Below are positions 6,271 to 13,881 of a stretch of 16,790 nucleotides of DNA, piece by piece. Source of the stretch: Spirochaetaceae bacterium (GTDB lineage: Bacteria; Spirochaetota; Spirochaetia; Treponematales; Breznakiellaceae); NCBI GenBank assembly GCA_031265635.1, contig JAISCK010000162.1, positions 1 to 16,790 on the forward strand, in the 5' to 3' direction. Within the stretch, counting starts at the first letter, position 1; every line of letters starts with the position of its first letter. Position numbers and translations under genes: made by a program. Under the pieces are notes generated by a model that had not been told where the DNA came from, ran no database searches, and worked only from the letters and a program-made list of their open reading frames with translations.

Positions 6271-7617
6271 ATGTTTCGTTCTTTTGCTGTTGCGTTGGTT
6301 CTTTCTGTATGTTGTTATGTGCCAATGGCGCAGGCACAACAGGCCCCCGCGGACATGGCCATAATAGGCCGGATACCCAATGCGGACAGTACCGCCCTGT
6401 ACCGGATACAGGTTGGGGCCTTTAAGCTCAGGCAAAACGCCGAACAGGTGTATGAAAGGCTTAACCGCCTCTCTCTTAATCCTGTGTATGAACAATACCT
6501 TGATTTTACCAGGGTAATAATCGAAGGCATTAGGGCCGGGGATATAGCCCTCTGCCTTGAAAGGATACGGAGCGCCGGTTTTAACGAAGTACTAATCAGG
6601 GAAGCTCCCGTAACAGGTCCGGCGGCGCCTGTCAGTACGGCGGCCCTGCCCCGGGGGCCGGCGCATGAAATCGGATACAGCGTACTCAGGGCCGGGGAAA
6701 CTAAAAATATTGCCGGCCTGGCGGCAGGAAGGCGCATTGTATCCTGGTCAAGCAGTACGCCTTCGGTAATCGTGGTGGACTCAGGCGGCAATGTCAGCGG
6801 CCTTGCCATTGGCAATGGCTTTGTGGCCATAAACGAAACCGAATACATATCCATAGTGGTAGTTCCGTCGGAAAATTTCTACGAAGTTCCTGATGCGCAG
6901 ATAGCAATGCTGCCTCCGGGCAGCAAAACAGGGAACTATACAACAAGAAACCTGACCGAATACCGGACCGAACCTACATTCCGGCTGGCCTACAGGTTCA
7001 ATAACCGGGGAGAGCGCAACGGCGCCAGCGGCCCAAACGGCGGCATAGATATTCTCGGCAGGGGCGCGGATTATAAGTGGTTGTGGACAAGCTACGAGCA
7101 GGGCGGTTGGTTTTACGATTTGAATGGCGTTCAGCGGATTATGGTAAACGGGTATCAGAAGGACGAACAGAGCGGCGTAGAACTGACGGTAAAGCCTGAA
7201 TTTGTGTATGATCAGGGCATCCCTTATTTGCAGTTAAGGCATCTTCTCCACAATCCCAATACCCATGCGGTACGCGGACAAAAATTCGGCGCATCAGCGG
7301 ATGTCATGATTAATGACAACGACCATGCGCCTCTTGTTCATACAGAGTATGGGGCGTATATGGCCGATTCACCGTCGCACCCGACGCTTGAGCTGATGTT
7401 TATCGGCGAATCAGGCAGCAGCATAACGCCTGTCGATACCCTGTGGCTTGGGGAATGGGACTTGGGGACCCACCTGGACTATATTTATACCGATAGAAGG
7501 TCAGGTATAAGCGGCGAGGACAGCGCTATAGGATTCTCCTATAACAATATTGAACTCGCGGCAAATGAGACCAGGGAGTTTGTTATCAGGTTTACCCTGG
7601 CCCGGACCGGGAATTAA
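6271..7617 (+). CDS. Exported SPOR-domain protein with Ig-like domain
   Basis: A signal peptide covers about residues 1-22 (FAVALVLSVCCYVPMAQA, likely cut after AQA). It is followed by a SPOR domain at about 42-112 (YRIQVGAFKLRQNAEQVYER through GFNEVLIRE), which in known proteins binds glycan strands of peptidoglycan. A BIG2-like bacterial Ig domain lies at about 137-199 (SYSVL..WSSSTPSVIVVDSGGNVSGLAIG). The C-terminal 240 residues are beta-rich with many aromatics (DYKWLWTSYEQGGWFYDLNG, LQLRHLLHNPNTHAVRGQKF) and match nothing I can name. GGAGGG precedes the ATG by about six bases. It most likely sits in the periplasm on the cell wall. It is 22 bases after the glycerophosphotransferase-like gene and may be in the same transcript. 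The domain order SPOR-Ig-beta is unusual in that SPOR is normally C-terminal. Confidence 0.8.
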   Translation: MFRSFAVALVLSVCCYVPMAQAQQAPADMAIIGRIPNADSTALYRIQVGAFKLRQNAEQVYERLNRLSLNPVYEQYLDFTRVIIEGIRAGDIALCLERIRSAGFNEVLIREAPVTGPAAPVSTAALPRGPAHEIGYSVLRAGETKNIAGLAAGRRIVSWSSSTPSVIVVDSGGNVSGLAIGNGFVAINETEYISIVVVPSENFYEVPDAQIAMLPPGSKTGNYTTRNLTEYRTEPTFRLAYRFNNRGERNGASGPNGGIDILGRGADYKWLWTSYEQGGWFYDLNGVQRIMVNGYQKDEQSGVELTVKPEFVYDQGIPYLQLRHLLHNPNTHAVRGQKFGASADVMINDNDHAPLVHTEYGAYMADSPSHPTLELMFIGESGSSITPVDTLWLGEWDLGTHLDYIYTDRRSGISGEDSAIGFSYNNIELAANETREFVIRFTLARTGN

Positions 7618-7652
7618 AGCCGGCCAAACGGCCCAACGCGGAAAACATTCGG

Positions 7653-7709
7653 TATATACGGCTGTAGCGCGTTTTCTTCAAAGCAAAATCCTTTGTCACG
7701 CCGTATATA
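7653..7709. repeat. Inverted repeat in the gap after the SPOR gene
   Basis: TATATACGGC at 7653-7662 is the perfect reverse complement of GCCGTATATA at 7700-7709. The 37-base loop contains a smaller hairpin, CAAAG (7679-7683) with CTTTG (7691-7695). No T run follows. Its size and terminal symmetry resemble a miniature palindromic element or an RNA structure at the 3' end of the SPOR transcript. I see nothing else in this 170-base gap apart from a GGCC-AAAC-GGCC palindrome just past the SPOR stop. Confidence 0.6.
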
Positions 7710-7740
7710 GGTAAGGCCGGATTGTTGTTCCGGTCCCTCA

Positions 7741-7769
7741 TTGTTGTCAAACGCGGCATGGGGTATATT
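7741..7769 (+). promoter_or_regulatory. Possible promoter for the coiled-coil nuclease-like gene
   Basis: TTGTTG at 7741-7746 and TATATT at 7764-7769 are separated by 17 bp. The -10 matches five of six consensus bases but the -35 only three. A start near 7776 would fall within the ribosome-binding site of the ATG at 7788, leaving a very short leader, so this is weak. Confidence 0.25.
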
Positions 7770-7787
7770 GGAATAAGGAGCGGCAGT

Positions 7788-8360
7788 ATGGGAGACATGA
7801 GAAAAACGCGGGAACCTGTCCGGGGGCTCACTTTTGAGGATGTCTGGGCCATGTTTCAGGAAACCGACCGGAAGATGCAGGAAACTGACCGGAAAATCAA
7901 GGAAATGACCGCGAGGACAGACAAGCAAATCGGGGAATTGGGAAACCGTTTTGGCGAACTGGCCGAACATTTGGTAAGACCCAATGTCCTGGAAAAATTC
8001 AGGGCCCTGGGCTATACCTTTTCCAGGGCCGGTTCCGACGTGGAATTTTTTGACCGCGCCGGAAAGGCCCTGACCGAGGTTGACATCTGGCTTGAAAACG
8101 GCGAGTTCGTGATGGTGGTTGAGATCAAATCGCGGCTGCGTAAGCGGGATGTGGGGGAACATATCAGGCGGATGGAGATACTCCGGGCCTATCTTGACGA
8201 GCGGAACGACAGGCGGAAACTCCTGGGCGCGGTGGCGGCGGTCGTGGTTACGGGGGATATGCGAAAATATGTGCCTGAAAAGGGCTTTTATTTGATAGAA
8301 CCTTCCGGCGATACCGTCAGGATCGCCGCCCCTGAGGGCTTTACGCCCAAAGTGTGGTAA
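7788..8360 (+). CDS. Coiled-coil protein with PD-(D/E)XK-like domain
   Basis: I place the start at the ATG at 7788 (190 residues) because AAGGAG lies seven bases upstream. An in-frame ATG at 7722 would add 22 residues but lacks such a site. Residues 22-58 form a charged heptad-like coiled coil with a duplicated QETDRKMQETDRKIKEM stretch. The second half looks like a restriction-endonuclease fold: D99 in TEVDIWL, then E112-x-K114 in VVEIKSRL, the order of a PD-(D/E)XK active site, with a preceding GYTFSRAGSDVEFF strand pair and AVAAVVVTGDM near the end. It resembles the DUF3782-type hypothetical proteins that are numerous in cyanobacteria and some spirochaetes, whose role is not established. 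It may be a nuclease or a degenerate one. It is alone in its transcript, as far as I can see. Confidence 0.75.
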   Translation: MGDMRKTREPVRGLTFEDVWAMFQETDRKMQETDRKIKEMTARTDKQIGELGNRFGELAEHLVRPNVLEKFRALGYTFSRAGSDVEFFDRAGKALTEVDIWLENGEFVMVVEIKSRLRKRDVGEHIRRMEILRAYLDERNDRRKLLGAVAAVVVTGDMRKYVPEKGFYLIEPSGDTVRIAAPEGFTPKVW

Positions 8361-8395
8361 GCGCCGTTCCCTTGCGGACCGCTTGACTGCTTTTT
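8359..8395 (+). terminator. Possible weak terminator after the nuclease-like gene
   Basis: AAGCG (8359-8363) and CCG (8364-8366) can pair with CGG (8375-8377) and CGCTT (8380-8384), with a 2-base bulge. TTTTT follows at 8391-8395, six bases beyond the stem. The hairpin overlaps the -35 box of the next promoter, so the two signals are interleaved. The gap before the T run makes it a poor terminator. Confidence 0.3.
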
Positions 8396-8411
8396 CATTA
8401 TAACATATTAT
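8383..8411 (+). promoter_or_regulatory. Sigma-70-type promoter for the ABC importer operon
   Basis: TTGACT at 8383-8388 and TATTAT at 8406-8411 are separated by exactly 17 bp, giving five of six matches at each box. Transcription from about 8418 would produce a leader of roughly 75 bases before the binding-protein gene. This is the best promoter in the window and sits where an operon start is expected. Confidence 0.7.
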
Positions 8412-8434
8412 TTACATAGGTTTAATAGGACCTT

Positions 8435-8466
8435 AAAAAAGCCCGGCTCCCCGGTAGAGCGCGGGC
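8435..8466 (-). terminator. Terminator-shaped hairpin, oriented minus, in the importer leader
   Basis: GCCCG (8441-8445) pairs with CGGGC (8462-8466) and GCTC (8446-8449) with GAGC (8457-8460), leaving one bulged base and a 7-base loop. A run of six A lies at 8435-8440. Read on the minus strand this is a GC-rich hairpin followed directly by TTTTTT, the classic intrinsic-terminator layout, yet the genes on both sides are on the plus strand. On the plus strand it is a stable hairpin in the 5' leader, ending 27 bases before the start codon, with no T run after it. Confidence 0.45.
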
Positions 8467-8493
8467 CCGAAATTCACATCCAAGGAGTTTTGT

Positions 8494-9315
8494 ATGAAAA
8501 AGTTGGGCAGTATCGCGGTATTGTTGATTGCGGTTGCGGGTTTTGGCTTTGCCAGCCCCAGGCAGGATACGGGCGGTTCCCGGACCATCAGGGTAGGAAC
8601 CGAAGGGGCCTATCCTCCGTATAACTATGTAACCGAAGCGGGCGAGGCCGACGGCTATGATGTGGCTGTGGTCAGGGCTGTGGGTGAGCTTATTCCTGAG
8701 CTGGAGTTTGAATTTATCCCCACTGCCTGGGACGGAATCTTTGTAGCCCTGGAAGGCGGCGCCTTTAATCTTATCGCCAGCGATCTTGCCTGGCGGCCTG
8801 AACGGGAAGAAAAATACTACCTTTCCACAGTACCCTATCTCTGGGGCGGCACCCAGATAGTGTATAAGGCAGGGCGGCGGGACATTCGTTCCCTGGCCGA
8901 CCTTAACGGCAAAAAAGTCGCCGCCGGTGTGGGAACCAATACCACCACCGAACTTGAGCAGTACATAGCGCGGACCGGCGCGAGAATCGAGATCGTTTAT
9001 ACCGACGGAAATATCGTCAATGCCCTGACCGAAATCGAGACCGGCAGGGTGGACGCTACTTTAAGCAGTATTATCACCACCCAGTTGACCGCTGATTCCC
9101 TGGGGTATAAGATTGAAGGCGTTACGGCTTCGGAACTTCCGGCAAATTCCATACATCTGCTCTTTCCCAAGACAGAGGAAGGCCGGCAACTGCGGGACCG
9201 TATGGACGGGGCCCTTAAAACCCTGCTCGATAACGGAACGCTTGCATCGCTATCACAAAAATATTTCTTCGGAAAGGATTATTCAACAAGGGAGGCCCTT
9301 GAGGCTAACCGGTAA
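8494..9315 (+). CDS. Amino-acid ABC transporter, substrate-binding protein
   Basis: The 273-residue protein starts with a signal peptide (KKLGSIAVLLIAVAGFGFAS) with no lipobox cysteine, so it should be a free periplasmic protein, not a lipoprotein. The mature part is a family-3 (polar amino acid) solute-binding protein: IRVGTEGAYPPYNYV at the start, DGYDVAVVRAVGE, PTAWDGIFVALEGG, DLAWRPEREEKYYLSTVPY and a hinge region LADLNGKKVAAGVGTNTT. AAGGAG lies eight bases before the ATG. The aromatic YPPYNY and the Arg in WRPEREEKY are typical of residues that hold the amino-acid backbone. Specificity cannot be read directly. The downstream serine-dehydratase homologue makes serine or a close analogue a reasonable guess. 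Confidence 0.9.
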   Translation: MKKLGSIAVLLIAVAGFGFASPRQDTGGSRTIRVGTEGAYPPYNYVTEAGEADGYDVAVVRAVGELIPELEFEFIPTAWDGIFVALEGGAFNLIASDLAWRPEREEKYYLSTVPYLWGGTQIVYKAGRRDIRSLADLNGKKVAAGVGTNTTTELEQYIARTGARIEIVYTDGNIVNALTEIETGRVDATLSSIITTQLTADSLGYKIEGVTASELPANSIHLLFPKTEEGRQLRDRMDGALKTLLDNGTLASLSQKYFFGKDYSTREALEANR

Positions 9316-9361
9316 GGTTTTATCAGAGCGGCGTACAGGCCGGGTTTAAGGAGGCGGCGGC

Positions 9362-10078
9362 ATGGGAAAAATTTTTGACCCTGTCTTTATGATAGGATCG
9401 GTTCCGGAAATCCTCTCCGCCCTTCCGGTAACCCTTTTACTTGCCTTTATATCCGCTGTCTTTGGCTTTATCATAGCCTTGGCAGTGGGCCTGATACGGT
9501 ACTTCAACATAAAAATTCTTACGCCGGTCTGCAAGGTCTATGTATCCTACATCAGGGGAACCCCCATGCTGGTACAGATCATGCTGGCCTATTTCGGCAT
9601 ACCTCTTTTCCTCAGGGCCCTTAACGCCGGATTGGGAACCGGCTTTAACATAAACGGCGTTCCCCGCATGGTGTTCGCCGTAACGGCCCTTGCGTTTAAC
9701 GCCGGGGCCTATATGTCGGAGACCATACGGAGTTCGCTGCTTGCCGTGGACCTGGGGCAGCTTGAGGCGGCCTACAGCGTCAACATGACCGTATGGCAGG
9801 CATTACGCCGCATCGTGGTTCCCCAGGCTTTCACTATAGCTATTCCCCCGCTGGCAAATACCCTGGTGTCCCTTATCAAGGAGACCTCCCTGGTATTTAC
9901 CATTTCTATCGTGGACCTCATGGCAAGGGCAAAGATAATAGGCGCCCGGGGCTACCGGTTCTTCGAAATATATGTGGTGGTCTCGATTTTGTACTGGATC
10001 ATCTGCACCCTTGTTTCCCGCCTCCTTGCGGGGCTCGAAAAGGCAAGCCGGCGCTATGAGAGGACCATAGCCGCATGA
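9362..10078 (+). CDS. Amino-acid ABC transporter, permease
   Basis: The 238-residue integral membrane protein is of the HisM/GlnP family, with about five transmembrane segments (roughly residues 17-43, 63-83, 96-120, 156-180 and 200-220). The EAA loop that docks with the ATPase is at about 138-158 (EAAYSVNMTVWQALRRIVVP), preceded by ETIRSSLLAVDLGQ. The RGTPMLVQ motif at 62-69 is characteristic of polar amino-acid permeases. AAGGAGG precedes the ATG. There is only one permease gene, so it presumably forms a homodimer. The stop overlaps the ATPase start (ATGATG at 10075-10080). Confidence 0.9.
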   Translation: MGKIFDPVFMIGSVPEILSALPVTLLLAFISAVFGFIIALAVGLIRYFNIKILTPVCKVYVSYIRGTPMLVQIMLAYFGIPLFLRALNAGLGTGFNINGVPRMVFAVTALAFNAGAYMSETIRSSLLAVDLGQLEAAYSVNMTVWQALRRIVVPQAFTIAIPPLANTLVSLIKETSLVFTISIVDLMARAKIIGARGYRFFEIYVVVSILYWIICTLVSRLLAGLEKASRRYERTIAA

Positions 10079-10836
10079 TGGTGCGTCTTGAGGATATAAC
10101 CAAATCATTCGGTCAAAATCAGGTGCTGAAGGGGATAAGCCTCTCGGTGGAACAGGGCGAGATAGTTTCGATTATAGGACCCTCAGGAGGCGGCAAGACT
10201 ACCCTCCTGCGTACGATAAACTGGCTCGAAAAGCCCGGCTCCGGTTCCGTTACCGTGGACGGGGAGACCGTTGCCGCTTCTTCGGCGACAGGGGCGGGCA
10301 TACACGCCCTGCGTTCAAAGTCTTCGATGGTGTTTCAGCATTACAACCTTTTCAGAAACAAGACGGCCCTCCAGAATGTGACCGAAAGCCTCATTGTGGT
10401 AAAAAAACTGTCCCCTGCCGAGGCTGACAACAGGGGAAGGGAAATCCTTGACCGGGTAGGCATGCTGGACAAGGCCGGAGAATACCCCGCCCGCCTTTCA
10501 GGAGGCCAGCAGCAGCGGGTGGGCATAGCGAGGGCCCTGGCCGTGGACCCCAGGGTAATGCTTTTTGACGAGCCGACCAGCGCCCTGGACCCCGAATGGG
10601 TTTCGGAAGTTCTCGATGTTATTACCGGCATAGCCCGGCAGGGCATGACCATGATACTTGTTTCCCATGAAATGCGCTTCGTAAACGATGTTGCCACCCG
10701 TGTCCTGTTCCTTGACGATGGCCGCATTATCGAGGACGGCAGCCCCGCCAGTCTCTTTAATCATCCCAGGGAAGAACGGACCAGGCAGTTTTTGATGAAG
10801 ACCAAAGATTTTTTGAGCCCGGCGGAGGCCATATAA
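10075..10836 (+). CDS. Amino-acid ABC transporter, ATPase
   Basis: The 253-residue nucleotide-binding subunit is of the GlnQ/HisP type. Walker A is GPSGGGKT (35-42), the Q-loop is at MVFQHYNLF (85-93), the ABC signature LSGGQQQR is at 141-148, Walker B VMLFDEP is at 161-167 and the switch histidine is in SHEM (H198). All catalytic residues are intact. The start overlaps the permease stop, ensuring coupled synthesis. It energises uptake through the upstream permease and binding protein. The dehydratase-family gene begins 11 bases after its stop, so it belongs to the same transcript. Confidence 0.93.
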   Translation: MMVRLEDITKSFGQNQVLKGISLSVEQGEIVSIIGPSGGGKTTLLRTINWLEKPGSGSVTVDGETVAASSATGAGIHALRSKSSMVFQHYNLFRNKTALQNVTESLIVVKKLSPAEADNRGREILDRVGMLDKAGEYPARLSGGQQQRVGIARALAVDPRVMLFDEPTSALDPEWVSEVLDVITGIARQGMTMILVSHEMRFVNDVATRVLFLDDGRIIEDGSPASLFNHPREERTRQFLMKTKDFLSPAEAI

Positions 10837-10847
10837 AGGAAAACCCC

Positions 10848-12455
10848 ATGCCCAAGCTGTTGTATCCTGATTTTTTTAACGATGTATTCGGGCCGGTCAT
10901 GCAGCCCGGTTCCTCGGGAAGTTTCGCCGGCACGAGCCGCGTGGCGCGGGCCGCGTCCCACAGCATAACGAGCGGCCTTAAAAGGGCCAAAATACGCTTT
11001 AACCCCGGCGACAGGAAGAACTTCCGCAAGCTGGGGAACATGATGGAGGACCGGGGCTATCTCGGCGGGCTCCAGGATTTTGCCACTGACGATGAACGGC
11101 TTTTCAGGGCCCACGAACTTGCCCGCGAAAAAGGCGTCTCCTATGAATTCGGCATCCTTGACGAAGAGAACGGGTATCCTGATTCGGTCCAGTTTGATCT
11201 TGAAGGCAGGGCGGGCGAGACGGGAACCTTTATCGGCGCTTCCATAGGCGGCGGCATGATCACCAGCTACGAAATAAACGGCTTTCCCGTAAAGTGGCAG
11301 GCCGATACCCACGCCCTGCTTCTCCGCAGTCCCGGTCGTTATGCCGCACCGCTTGAACAATTCCTTGCCGCCCATGCCGGGAGGCTTGTAGAAAAAAAAG
11401 AATACTCAGGCAAAGAAAACGAAAAAGCCCTTTTTATTGAATTTTCCGCTCCCCTTTCCGGTGATGAACTTGAAGCCTTGTTTGCCCCTGATGATTATCG
11501 TGTTTTTCCCGCCCTGCTTCCGGTGGTGAGTTTTTCCGGAAGAAAGGAGCAGCTCTTTACAACCGTTGATGCATGGACAGCCTATGCGGAACGGGAAGGC
11601 ATCTCCTTTGCCGACGCCGCGGTACGGTATGAGCAGAATTTTTCGCTCTGGAGCGAAAAAGAAATATGGGATTATTTTGAATATATACGGGGCATACTTG
11701 ATTATCAGATTCATGCCCTGGAAATTTTGGGCTATGACAAGGTGCCCGACACGCCGCTTCTTCCGGTCTACGGCCGCCTCTGGAACACATACAAAAAGGC
11801 GGGGAAGGTCCTGCAGGACCCTCTGGCATCCAGGATCATGGACTATGCCTTTTCGGTAAACGCGAAAATTCCCGGCGTAAAAATAGTTCCCGGACCCATG
11901 GGAACAGGCGGCGGCTATCTTTTTTCGGCCCTCGAAGCCGTGCGGGAAGCGCGGGGTTTCAGCAGGGAAAAGCAGCTTGAGGGCCTTGCCGTGGCGGCAG
12001 GTCTCGGCGCCATAGCCTTTACCCATGCCCGCGCTTCGGGCGTCTCGGGCTGTGTCGGCGAGTCGGGGGTCTGCTGCGCCATGGCTTCGGGCGCTGTCGT
12101 GTGGATGGCCGGCGGCACGGGCGCCCAGGTCCAGAACGCCGCGTCAATGGCCCTTCAGGCAAACATAGGAATCCCCTGCGACCCTATGCCCGGCGGCCTT
12201 GAGTTCCCCTGCCTTACCCGCACTGTCCGCGCCGCCCTTACCGCCCCCCTGTACGCCGATATGGCCCTTTCCGGCATTGATTCGCTCATACCCTACCACG
12301 AAATGCTTTGGGCCATAGAGCAAAACCGCCGGCAGTACCCCCAGGCAGTCTGCGGCGCTCTCTGCGGCGTCAACGGTACCCCCACCGCCGACCGCTGCCA
12401 GAAATTCCTATCCGGTGATGTCATGGCCGGCAAAATACGGTACGAGGCGGTGTAG
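10848..12455 (+). CDS. Fused L-serine-dehydratase-family Fe-S enzyme, divergent
   Basis: The 535-residue protein has both parts of the iron-sulfur L-serine ammonia-lyase: a beta-like N-terminal part (1-160, with FFNDVFGPV and GASIGGGMITSYE at 130-142) and an alpha-like C-terminal part (about 330-500). Three cysteines match the cluster ligands: C402 (GCVGESG), C444 (CDPMPGG) and C455 (FPCLTR). Their 42 and 11 spacings are those I recall for the Legionella enzyme. Known members convert L-serine to pyruvate and ammonia. It is odd in several ways. The N-terminal SSHT-type loop reads QPGSSGSFAGTSR, without His. About 75 residues are extra, largely in the 160-330 linker. There is no C-terminal cysteine. 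AAAGGA lies seven bases before the ATG. Its place in the importer operon suggests it breaks down the imported amino acid. A different 3-hydroxy or thiol amino acid is possible. Confidence 0.75.
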   Translation: MPKLLYPDFFNDVFGPVMQPGSSGSFAGTSRVARAASHSITSGLKRAKIRFNPGDRKNFRKLGNMMEDRGYLGGLQDFATDDERLFRAHELAREKGVSYEFGILDEENGYPDSVQFDLEGRAGETGTFIGASIGGGMITSYEINGFPVKWQADTHALLLRSPGRYAAPLEQFLAAHAGRLVEKKEYSGKENEKALFIEFSAPLSGDELEALFAPDDYRVFPALLPVVSFSGRKEQLFTTVDAWTAYAEREGISFADAAVRYEQNFSLWSEKEIWDYFEYIRGILDYQIHALEILGYDKVPDTPLLPVYGRLWNTYKKAGKVLQDPLASRIMDYAFSVNAKIPGVKIVPGPMGTGGGYLFSALEAVREARGFSREKQLEGLAVAAGLGAIAFTHARASGVSGCVGESGVCCAMASGAVVWMAGGTGAQVQNAASMALQANIGIPCDPMPGGLEFPCLTRTVRAALTAPLYADMALSGIDSLIPYHEMLWAIEQNRRQYPQAVCGALCGVNGTPTADRCQKFLSGDVMAGKIRYEAV

Positions 12456-12462
12456 GGCTGCG

Positions 12463-13881
12463 GTGAATACGGAAAAGGCCCCATCAGATTCATTCTCTGA
12501 TTGTGATTCAAAGCATGATATTGAAACTGAATCTCAGGCGGGGCGGCGGGCCCTGATTATCAACCTGACCTGGCCGGCTCTCGCCGAGAGCATACTTGTC
12601 TCGCTTGTTTCCATGGTGGACATGATGATGGTGGCGTCTCTCGGGGCATACGCCATAGGGGCCGTAGGTCTCGTGACCCAGCCGCGCTTTGTGATGCTCG
12701 CTTCGTTTCAGGCCCTGAGCGTCGGCGCTACCGCCATGGTATCCCGGTTCAAGGGGGCGCGGGACCGGGAAAACGGCAACATGGCGCTGAACCAGGCGCT
12801 GGTTATGACCATGGGCATTACCGCCGTCTTGTTTCTGGCCATGTTTTTCGGGGGCGAAACCCTGGTGCGCTTTCTCGCGGGCAAAAACATTGCCGAAAAA
12901 ACCATACAGGAAGCCCTCTCGTATCTCCGGGTACAGGTGTACGGGTTTCCCGCGCTTTCCCTTACCTTTACCATAAACGCCGTGCTGCGCGGCGTTGGCA
13001 ATACCAGGGCGGCTTTTTACAATAACGCCGTTTCAAATTTGGTCAACATTTTTTTTAACTACTGCCTTATCGGCGGCAAGCTGGGGTTTCCCGCCCTGGG
13101 CGTAACCGGCGCTTCCATAGCCACGGTTATCGGCCAGTGCGCTGCCCTGGGCATGGCCCTGTGGAAGGTTCTCGACGGCAGGGAATTTGTACGCATCGAA
13201 TTCAAAAAACTGTTCAGCATAGATACGCCGATGATAGGCCGTATACTCAATATAGGCCTTCCCGCTCTGGCCGAACAGTTTGTCATGCGTATAGGCATCA
13301 TGTTTTTTACGGTTATTGTAACGTCCCTTGGGGACCATTCCTACGCCGCCCACATGATAGCCATGAGCATACAGCAGCTTTCCTTTACCACCGGCATGGC
13401 CTTTGGCGCCGCGGCCACTACCCTGGTAGGCCAATGCCTCGGGAGGGTACGCGCCGATTTGGCGAAGCTGTACGTTAAGATGACCCAGAACCTAAGCTAT
13501 ATTGTCTCGGGCCTTGTCGCCCTGATGCTCTTTTTCGGCGGCGGACTTATCGCGTCCCTGTATTCAGATGATAAGGAACTGATTCATCTTGCGGCGACCA
13601 TGCTGAAAATTATCGCCGTGGTAAATCCCATATCCAATGCCCGCTTCGTGTATCTCGCCGCCCTCAGGGGCGCCGGTGATTCCCGCTTTGCCGTGGTGGT
13701 TTCCTTTGTGGGCGTACTTTTGGTGCGGCCCCTTATGAGCCTTGCCCTTGTGGCGCCTCAGCTGCCCTTTCAGCTTGGGCTTGCCGGCGTATGGATAGCC
13801 CTGAGTTCTGACGGCGCGGTCTGCTATATTCTTTCGCGGTTCCGCTTCAAACAGGGAAAGTGGGCGGGTATCAAGGTATAG
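12463..13881 (+). CDS. MATE-family multidrug/metabolite exporter
   Basis: The protein of about 472 residues has twelve predicted transmembrane segments and the two-lobe repeat of MATE (NorM/DinF-like) transporters. Lobe 1 has TWPALAESILVSLVSMVDMM and QALSVGATAMVSRFKGA. Lobe 2 has GLPALAEQFVMRIGIMFF, FGAAATTLVGQCLGR and LRGAGDSRFAVVV. These proteins expel cationic drugs or metabolites using Na+ or H+. I choose the GTG at 12463, seven bases after the dehydratase stop, because a GTG/ATG at 12415/12418 would overlap the previous gene by about 40 bases. Neither has a strong ribosome site, so the start is uncertain. The substrate is unknown. The position suggests it may relieve overload of an amino acid or of a by-product of its breakdown. 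Confidence 0.88.
   Translation: MNTEKAPSDSFSDCDSKHDIETESQAGRRALIINLTWPALAESILVSLVSMVDMMMVASLGAYAIGAVGLVTQPRFVMLASFQALSVGATAMVSRFKGARDRENGNMALNQALVMTMGITAVLFLAMFFGGETLVRFLAGKNIAEKTIQEALSYLRVQVYGFPALSLTFTINAVLRGVGNTRAAFYNNAVSNLVNIFFNYCLIGGKLGFPALGVTGASIATVIGQCAALGMALWKVLDGREFVRIEFKKLFSIDTPMIGRILNIGLPALAEQFVMRIGIMFFTVIVTSLGDHSYAAHMIAMSIQQLSFTTGMAFGAAATTLVGQCLGRVRADLAKLYVKMTQNLSYIVSGLVALMLFFGGGLIASLYSDDKELIHLAATMLKIIAVVNPISNARFVYLAALRGAGDSRFAVVVSFVGVLLVRPLMSLALVAPQLPFQLGLAGVWIALSSDGAVCYILSRFRFKQGKWAGIKV

Noticed and set aside
7722..7787. Upstream start for the coiled-coil nuclease-like gene
   Set aside because: It has no ribosome-binding site, while the ATG at 7788 has AAGGAG at good spacing and fits the start of the recognisable domain.
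12415..12462. Upstream GTG/ATG start for the MATE gene
   Set aside because: It would overlap the dehydratase-family gene by about 40 bases and adds a non-membrane, basic extension. The GTG at 12463 is preferred, though not proven.
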